DNA of 45,695 bases from Sphingobium xenophagum NBRC 107872 (GTDB lineage Bacteria; Pseudomonadota; Alphaproteobacteria; Sphingomonadales; Sphingomonadaceae), in contig NZ_BARE01000039.1 in assembly GCF_000367345.1 (NCBI RefSeq), positions 1 to 45,695 on the forward strand, given 5' to 3'. A program made the position numbers and the translations under genes. This document shows, one piece after another, positions 40,441-45,695 of the stretch (its first letter is position 1; each line of letters starts with the position of its first letter). The notes under the pieces are model-generated. The model was given only the letters and a program-made list of their open reading frames with translations, was not told the origin of the DNA and made no database searches.

Positions 40441-41724
40441 TCAAGTGCGAACGCTGCGGAATGCGCGGCGCAACTCGTCGGTAAAGAGCGCCGGCTGCTC
40501 GAAGGCCGCGAAATGGCCGCCCCGTTCAACGTCGTTCCAGTAATAGAGATTCGGCCACATCTGCTCGGCCCATTCTTTCGGCGAGCGCGTGATCTCCTTG
40601 GGGAACATGCTGACGGCCATCGGCAACTCGATGGTTCCGAAATTGAAGGCTGGACCGTGTGGAAGATTCTCCCAGTAGATCCGGCCGGACGAGGCGGCAG
40701 TATTGGTAAACCAGTAGAGCGAAATATCGTCGAGCATCTCGTCGATGGACAAGGCGTCCTCGGGATTGCCGCGATTATCGGTCCATTCGTAGAATTTCTC
40801 GTAGATCCAGGTAGCGAGACCGACCGGACTGTCGGTCAGCGCATATCCGACCGTCTGCGGGCGCGTGCCTTCTTCCCGGAAATAGCCGACGCCCTCATCG
40901 GTGAATTTGGCGATGGTTTCGAGCGCGATCTTTTCCTGGGGAGTCGGGTTCTCCCTGGGCTTGCCGTCATAGACGAACGGCCAATTGACGTGGGCCGCAA
41001 CCAGCCCCTGCGGCCGCTGAAGGCCGAGAACATGGGTGACGCCCGATCCCCAATCGCCGCCTTGCGCCACCCACCGCGTATAACCGAGGCGCTGCATCAG
41101 CGTCGCCCAGGCCTTCCCCGTCCTGGCCAGGTTCCAACCCGTTTCGGCCGGCTTGTCCGAGAAGCCGAAGCCGGGAAGAGAGGGCAGCACCAGATGAAAG
41201 GCGTCCTCCGGCGTTCCGCCATGCGCCGTGGGATTGGTCAGCGGGTCGATCACCTTCAGGAACTCGATCACCGAGCCCGGCCAACCGTGCGTCATGATCA
41301 TCGGCAGCGCGTTCTCATGCTTCGAGCGGATGTGCAGAAAGTGAATGCCCAGACCGTCGATTTCGGTCCGATACTGGGGGATGGCGTTCAGCTTCCGCTC
41401 CACCTTTCGCCAGTCATACTGGTCGCGCCAATAGGCGACCAGCGCCTTCGCCTTGGCGAGCGGCACGCCCTGCGACCAGTCCGAAACGGTTTCCTTTTCG
41501 GGAAAGCGCACGCGTTCCAACCGGGCCTTGAGGTCCATGATATCCGCCTGGGGAACGGAAATCCGGAACGGCGCGATGTCGCTGGTGGCTTTAGGCAGCG
41601 CCACTTCGGCCTGCGCGCTACGTGCTCCGACGACAAGTGCGGCGGACGCGCCTGCCGTGCGTTGAAGAAAAAGACGGCGAGACGTCAGCGCCGCGTCAGA
41701 TGAGTGATCAGGCAGGAGAGACAT
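40441..41724 (-). CDS. Epoxide hydrolase with a Tat signal peptide
   Basis: A 427-residue alpha/beta hydrolase of the microsomal-type epoxide hydrolase family (EHN domain about 50-160). The oxyanion motif is HGWPGS (146-151), the nucleophile Asp224 in QGGDWGS, and the base histidine in RGGHFAAFEQP. The N-terminus has the twin-arginine motif SRRLFLQ (15-21) followed by a hydrophobic stretch and AQA near 37-39, so export in folded form to the periplasm is likely. ATG at 41724 has AAGGAA upstream; the frame is open further back, but the extra residues look like noise. It would open epoxides to diols outside the cytoplasm. The natural substrate is unknown. Confidence 0.9.
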   Translation of the reverse strand: MSLLPDHSSDAALTSRRLFLQRTAGASAALVVGARSAQAEVALPKATSDIAPFRISVPQADIMDLKARLERVRFPEKETVSDWSQGVPLAKAKALVAYWRDQYDWRKVERKLNAIPQYRTEIDGLGIHFLHIRSKHENALPMIMTHGWPGSVIEFLKVIDPLTNPTAHGGTPEDAFHLVLPSLPGFGFSDKPAETGWNLARTGKAWATLMQRLGYTRWVAQGGDWGSGVTHVLGLQRPQGLVAAHVNWPFVYDGKPRENPTPQEKIALETIAKFTDEGVGYFREEGTRPQTVGYALTDSPVGLATWIYEKFYEWTDNRGNPEDALSIDEMLDDISLYWFTNTAASSGRIYWENLPHGPAFNFGTIELPMAVSMFPKEITRSPKEWAEQMWPNLYYWNDVERGGHFAAFEQPALFTDELRRAFRSVRT

Positions 41725-41855
41725 CGGGATTCCTTCACATTGTGCGGTGGCGACAAGCGCGGACCCTCGCGGACAGAGCAGAAGCAAGGCCTGCCGGGAT
41801 CTGCCGCAGTTTGGTGTTTTGATCTTGCGCGCCTGCGAGCTTGATGCGCCGGTGA

Positions 41856-41887
41856 CTATGCTCCCCTGCCAAAGCAGGGGAGCATAG
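41856..41887. terminator. Perfect 14-base-pair hairpin after the SDR gene
   Basis: CTATGCTCCCCTGC-CAAA-GCAGGGGAGCATAG: 14 perfectly paired bases around a four-base loop, six bases beyond the SDR stop (41894). There is no T-run on either side. It probably ends or stabilises the SDR transcript and separates it from the epoxide hydrolase gene. Confidence 0.7.
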
Positions 41888-41893
41888 CCGGGT

Positions 41894-42640
41894 TCAGGCG
41901 CTGTATCCGCCGTCCACGGGAACGATCGCGCCCGTGATGTAGCTGGCGGCCGGGCTCGCGATGAAGGCGATGGCCGCGGCGATTTCTTCCGGGCGGCCAT
42001 AACGGCCGAGCGCAGTCGCCGCCTTCTGATATTCCGACAGCGGACCGTTAGACGGATTCATGTCGGTGTCGATCGACCCCGTGCCGATCACATTGACGGT
42101 GATACCCTTGGGCCCCAGGTCGCGCGATGCGCCCTTCGAATAGCCCTCGATCGCACGCTTGGTCGCGCTGTAATCGGCGATGCCCGGCCAGCTCGACCGT
42201 GCCGCCAGACCCGACGACAGCGTGATGATCCGGCCGCCTTCGCCCATTACCCGCGAAGCCTCGCGGATCGCGACGACAACCGCCTGGTAGTTGATCGCGA
42301 CCTGACGCTCGAAGCGCGCCGTGTCGAGCGTATCCTGAATGGTGCCGGCCTCGAACACGCCCGCATTGTTGACCAGGATGTCGAGCTTGCCGAACCGCTC
42401 CACGACGGCGGCGATCAGGCCGACCACGTCGCTCTCCACGGTCTGGTCGGCCTTGAAGGCGACCGCCGAGCCGCCGGCGGCCTCGATCTTGGCGACCACT
42501 TCGTTCGCCTTGTCCTCGCTCGCCGAGTAGGAGAAAGCGACGGTTGCGCCCTGCGCGGCGAGTTCGAGAGCCGTGGCCGCGCCGATGCCGCGCGAGCCGC
42601 CGGTGATGAGGGCAATCTTGCCTGCCAGAACTTGTGTCAT
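41894..42640 (-). CDS. Short-chain dehydrogenase/reductase
   Basis: A 248-residue SDR with the classical cofactor loop TGGSRGIG (13-20), the NNAG motif (ILVNNAGVF), catalytic serine in ITLSSGLAARS, and Y-x3-K in YSATKRA. It ends in the usual GGYSA. ATG at 42640 has GAAGGAAGAAA upstream; an open frame before it crosses the palindromic promoter region and is not used. It probably uses NADP(H) on a ketone or alcohol. It has its own promoter region with two palindromes upstream and a strong hairpin downstream, so it is likely a single-gene unit. Confidence 0.93.
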   Translation of the reverse strand: MTQVLAGKIALITGGSRGIGAATALELAAQGATVAFSYSASEDKANEVVAKIEAAGGSAVAFKADQTVESDVVGLIAAVVERFGKLDILVNNAGVFEAGTIQDTLDTARFERQVAINYQAVVVAIREASRVMGEGGRIITLSSGLAARSSWPGIADYSATKRAIEGYSKGASRDLGPKGITVNVIGTGSIDTDMNPSNGPLSEYQKAATALGRYGRPEEIAAAIAFIASPAASYITGAIVPVDGGYSA

Positions 42641-42766
42641 ATGTTTCTTCCTTCGATGAATCCGGTTCGTCTGCCGCGATGGCGAAGCGAATGCGAACGC
42701 GGTTGACTGTGCGCGGCTCGGTTGCCGCAACGTAGATTTAGGGATAGCATTGTCGTTTATAAGGAC

Positions 42767-42804
42767 ATCAATTTTGAATTGATTGTTCAAAAATATGAAC
42801 AATC
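42767..42804. promoter_or_regulatory. Two overlapping palindromes upstream of the SDR gene
   Basis: ATCAATT-TTG-AATTGAT (42767-42783) overlaps GATTGTTCA-AAAATA-TGAACAATC (42781-42804), both perfect. The DNA is AT-rich against a GC-rich background, and TTATAAA lies nearby at about 42755-42761 on the minus strand. The pair looks like a repressor operator (TetR-, LysR- or MarR-like spacing) over the SDR promoter; the second palindrome could also be the terminator of the PEBP gene. No matching regulator gene is next to it. Confidence 0.5.
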
Positions 42805-42819
42805 TTGCCGCACCGGCTG

Positions 42820-43071
42820 CTAGGCGGTGAGCGCCGGGTTCAGCGTGTAAAGCCCGGTAAGGCTCGCCTGCGCGAGGATCGGCGCGCGCTCTAGCGCTTC
42901 GCGCACCGCACTGCCGTCCAGAACCGCGCCATCGGCGAGCGCAGGGGCGGCCAATGCGTAAACCGTGAAGACATAGCGATGGACGAGTTCGTCGTTCCAC
43001 GGCGGACAGGGACCGTCGTAGCCATGATAGGTGCCTGCCATATCCGGATCGCCGGCAAACCAGCCGGTATA
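42820..43071 (-). pseudogene. C-terminal piece of a PEBP (YbhB/YbcL-like) gene cut by a transposon
   Basis: About 83 codons remain, reading YTGWFAGDPDMAGTYHGYDG then PCPPWNDELVHRYVFTVYAL and ending TGLYTLNPALTA, the C-terminal half of the phosphatidylethanolamine-binding/Raf-kinase-inhibitor-like family (GYDGPCPPWND, HRYVFTVYAL). The homology stops exactly at the outer GGGGG of the Tn3 inverted repeat at 43072, so the transposon entered this gene. The missing N-terminal half should lie beyond the far end of the transposon, outside the window. The frame happens to be the same as that of tnpA, with the tnpA TAG in between. An internal ATG at 43041 is not a credible start. Confidence 0.8.
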
Positions 43072-43109
43072 GGGGGCCGGTGAGAGGATGGTCGAAAACG
43101 TACGCTAAG
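43072..43109. repeat. 38-base terminal inverted repeat of a Tn3-family transposon
   Basis: Exactly 38 bases, outer end GGGGG at 43072 and inner end GTCGAAAACGTACGCTAAG at 43091-43109, matching the Tn3-family plan (GGGG outside, GAAAACG...GCTAAG inside). It overlaps the last codon and TAG of tnpA. The five bases just outside (GTATA, 43067-43071) would be one copy of the target duplication. The second repeat is outside the window. Confidence 0.85.
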
Positions 43110-45695
43110 CGTCCCGGCCTTGCTGGTGGAGCCGGAGCGGCCTGAACCGTTCACGGGGTTTGTCGATCTCGCCCCAAAGATAGTCGCCGGTCAGGCCGAC
43201 ATGCTCCCAGCCCAGCGGGGCGACGTGGGCGAGCAGTTCGTCGGACACGTCGACGCCGCTGCCGCGCAGATGACGGACGGCGCGGTCGAGATAGACGGTA
43301 TTCCAGAGCGTCACGGCCGCGGTGGCGAGGGTCAGGCCGGATGCACGATGGCGCTGGTTCTCGAAGGTGCGGTCGCGCAGTTCGCCGAGCCGGTTGAAGA
43401 AGATGGCGCGGGCGAGCGCGTTGCGGGCCTCGCCCTTGTTGAGGATGCTGCCGGTGCGGCGCCGCTGGTCGGGATCGTCGAACCAGTCGAGCATGAACAG
43501 TGTGCGCTCGATCCGTCCAATCTCGCGCAGGGCGCGGGCGACCGGGTTCTGACGCGGGAAACCCGCCAGCTTGCGCAGCATGACCGAGGCGCTGACGGTG
43601 CCGGCACGGATCGAGGCGGCAAGGCGCAGGGTTTCGTCCCAGTTCTCCTCGATCGCGCGGAGGTTGACCGGCCCGGCGACGAGCGGGCGCAGCGTCGGCC
43701 ACGGGTCGAGCGGCGACAGGCCATACAGCCGGCGCTCGTTGAGGTCGCGGATGCGCGGTGCGAAGCGGAAGCCGAGCAGGTGGCACAAACCGAAGACGTG
43801 ATCGACCGCGCCGGCGGTATCCGTCGCATGTTCGCGGATCACCAGTTCGCTCTCATGGTCGAGCAGGCCGTCGAGGACATGCGCGGCTTCGCCGGCATTG
43901 GCGGCGATGACCTTGGTATGGAACGGCGTAAAGCGGTCGGTGACGTGGGTGTAGAACAGCACGCCGGGTTCGGTGCCGTAGCGGGCGTTGCGATCGGCGC
44001 GGGCCTCGCCCTGACCACCGGCGCGGAAGAACTGGCCGTCCGACGACGATGTGTCGCCCGGTCCCCAAACCGCCGCGAGGGGATGCGCGGTGTGGCAATC
44101 GACGATCGCCGCCAGCGCCGACAGGTAGGTTTCGTCGCGCACATGCCATTCCGCCGTCCAGCGCAGGCGAGGCAACGTCAGCCCGCGCGAACTTTCGGCC
44201 ATGCGGCCCAGGCCGAGATTGGTCGCATCGGCGAGGATCGCACCCATCAGCGCGGATTGGTCGGAGGCGGAGGCGCCGCTGCGCGCATGGACGAAGCGGT
44301 CGGCGAAACCCGACCATGCGGCGACCTCGACCAGCAGGTCGGTGATGCGGACGCGCGGCAGCATCGCGTAGAGCCGGGCCTTCAGTGCATCGGCATCGTC
44401 GGAGGGAGAGCGCCGGATCGGCGAGATCAGCAACTGCCCGCGCTCGATTGTCACGTCGACCAGCTCGCCCGCCGCGGCTGCGCGTTCCACCTCCGTCATG
44501 CGCCGGACCAGTAGGGTGCGGCGCTCCTCATACCATTCGGGGAAGTCGGTCGGCACGGCCAGGCGCAGATCGCCGGTCGCGCGCATCGCCTCAAAAGTGG
44601 GCACGGGCAGCTGATAGTCGTCGAGCGTGCGATAGGCGCGGCTGCCGTCCACCCAGATGCTGCCCGACCCGAGCCGCTCGCGCAGATGGACGATCACCGC
44701 GATCTCGTAAGCGCGCCGGTCGATCGTCCCTTCCGCAGGCTGCACGACCTTGCGCCAGCGCGGCTTGATGAAGCTGGTTGGCACCCGCTTCGGCAGGGCC
44801 GATCGACCGTCGCGGTACATCGTGCGCAACACCTCGATCGCGCCGAGCAGCGGATCGCCCGACCGCGCGGTGCGGAAAGTGAAAGCGGCAAGAAACGTCG
44901 GGGCGAACCGCCGGACGGCGGTATAGCGTTCGACCACTTCCTCCAGCCCGTCGTCGGCCGAGCGCGTCAGGTCCTCGGCGAAGCGGATGCTGCGTTCGAG
45001 TTGCTCCCAGCCAACCTTGGCGTCGATCGTGCGGAAGGCATCGCGCCCACTCGCGCGAGCATCGACCAGAAGGCGACCGAGCCGGGCATGGAAGCGTGCG
45101 GTGTCCTTCAGCATCCGTGCCTGGCCGAGCAACCGATCGGAGCGGTTGCGGTCGGCGCGGCGGAACAGCGCGCCCACCATCTTCTCGACCATGACCAGTG
45201 CGGCATCAGTCAATCCCGCCTCCATCTCGATCATCGAGGCGATGAGCATGGCGAGCCGGCGCAGGCGTTCGAGACGTCGCAGGTGCTGGGCGGTGACGAT
45301 ACCGGCGGTCCGTGCGATGACGGCATAGCGGGCGGCATGTATACGTCGCGCCCTATCCGCTGCGATCCCGATGCCGCGCACAGCGTCAAGCCGTTCGATA
45401 ATCCCTTTCAGGTTGGCGGCCGAAGGGGCTTCGGGTCATTCGCGTATCCACCCGAGCCGGGTGCGGCCGTGGTCGTCGGTTGCGATCAGATGTTCGAGCG
45501 CGGCTTCCTGCTCGGCCGAACAGTCGCGGATCAGGTTAGCATGAGCGGCCTTGCGCGCCCGTGTCCGCACGATAAGCGCGAGCCGTTCCAGCGTCGATGG
45601 TGCCGGCAGCACGATCCGGTCTGCGCGCAGGCGATCGACCATGCCGGCGACAATCGTCTCGCCCCGGTCGGTCGAGGCGGCGATCTCCGATCCGG
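43105..45695 (-). pseudogene. tnpA: Tn3-family transposase with an in-frame TGA; N-terminus outside the window
   Basis: The reading frame is continuous in homology from the window edge to TAG at 43105-43107, but TGA at 45436-45438 interrupts it (LGWIRE-stop-PEAPSAANLKG). No frame shift occurs, so the simplest reading is one base change, probably TGG (Trp) to TGA. The upstream piece has the Tn3 N-terminal block IVLPAPSTLERL; the downstream 758-codon piece has the catalytic region, with ILADATNLGL, YTHVTDRFTPFHTKVIAANA, ATDTAGAVDHVFGLCHLLGF and IEENWDETLRLAASI. An ATG at 45381 could restart translation, but a protein without its first 250 or so residues would lack DNA-binding parts. A sequencing error or stop read-through remains possible. 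Confidence 0.85.

Larger units (their letters stand above)
43072..45695 (-). mobile_element. Tn3-family transposon, incomplete in the window
   Basis: The visible part is one 38-base terminal repeat and most of tnpA, which reads toward that end as is usual in Tn3-family elements. No resolvase, res site or cargo gene is inside the window; they may lie to the right. The insertion destroyed a PEBP gene and is therefore more recent than the flanking catabolic genes. Movement by this copy depends on whether the interrupted transposase still works. Confidence 0.85.

Noticed and set aside
42820..43041. The 73-codon frame starting at an internal ATG as an intact small gene
   Set aside because: PEBP homology extends upstream of that ATG up to the transposon end, so it is a gene fragment and not a complete gene.

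Overview
This window looks like chromosome or plasmid DNA of a sphingomonad (Alphaproteobacteria: Sphingobium, Novosphingobium, Sphingomonas or relatives). The signs are high GC, two TonB-dependent outer-membrane receptors placed next to catabolic genes, class I P450 systems, glutathione-dependent formaldehyde genes and pca genes. This assignment comes from gene content and protein flavour, not from a database search. I see no rRNA, tRNA or CRISPR.

Layout. Bases 1-1007 hold at most one partial unknown gene. From 1008 to 21365 every gene lies on the minus strand. In transcription order they are: TonB receptor, CYP199-like P450, maleylacetate reductase, AraC-type regulator, two-subunit hydroquinone 1,2-dioxygenase (hqdA, hqdB), semialdehyde dehydrogenase, small Rieske protein, second P450, FdxC-like ferredoxin, FprA-like reductase, a large MalT/LAL-type regulator, an SRPBCC-Gfa fusion, class III alcohol dehydrogenase, an internally deleted gfa relic, S-formylglutathione hydrolase, [2Fe-2S] ferredoxin and ferredoxin reductase. 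Diverging from the receptor on the plus strand are hydroxyquinol 1,2-dioxygenase, a YciI/TftG-like protein and a second LAL regulator. Bases 26-36 kb carry an old-yellow-enzyme reductase, an aldo/keto reductase, a second TonB receptor and a plus-strand operon of Baeyer-Villiger monooxygenase, esterase and acyl-CoA ligase. Bases 36-39.5 kb hold pcaF, pcaJ and pcaI with a divergent IclR-type pcaR. Then come an alpha/beta hydrolase, a Tat-exported epoxide hydrolase and an SDR. The right end is a Tn3-family transposon that has cut a PEBP (YbhB-like) gene.

How it fits together (inference). The BVMO, esterase and ligase would turn a para-hydroxyaryl ketone into hydroquinone plus an acyl-CoA. The CYP199-like P450 with the [2Fe-2S] ferredoxin and reductase would remove O-methyl groups, and the formaldehyde released would be burned by Gfa, FrmA and FghA. 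HqdAB opens hydroquinone to 4-hydroxymuconic semialdehyde, the aldehyde dehydrogenase gives maleylacetate, and hydroxyquinol enters at the same point through the intradiol enzyme. Maleylacetate reductase gives 3-oxoadipate, and PcaIJ and PcaF finish to succinyl-CoA and acetyl-CoA.

The most interesting signals are: (1) a shared promoter element, GTGCAGGA in gene orientation, often with a second half-site one XylS-like 21-bp step upstream, in front of five transcription units and always in the same orientation, which may define one AraC-type regulon over hydroquinone, hydroxyquinol and formaldehyde genes; (2) the SRPBCC-Gfa fusion beside a 50-codon gfa deletion relic; (3) a BVMO whose fingerprint histidine is methionine; (4) a 27-bp inverted-repeat element between TonB receptor 2 and the BVMO; (5) the Tn3 insertion with an in-frame TGA in its transposase.
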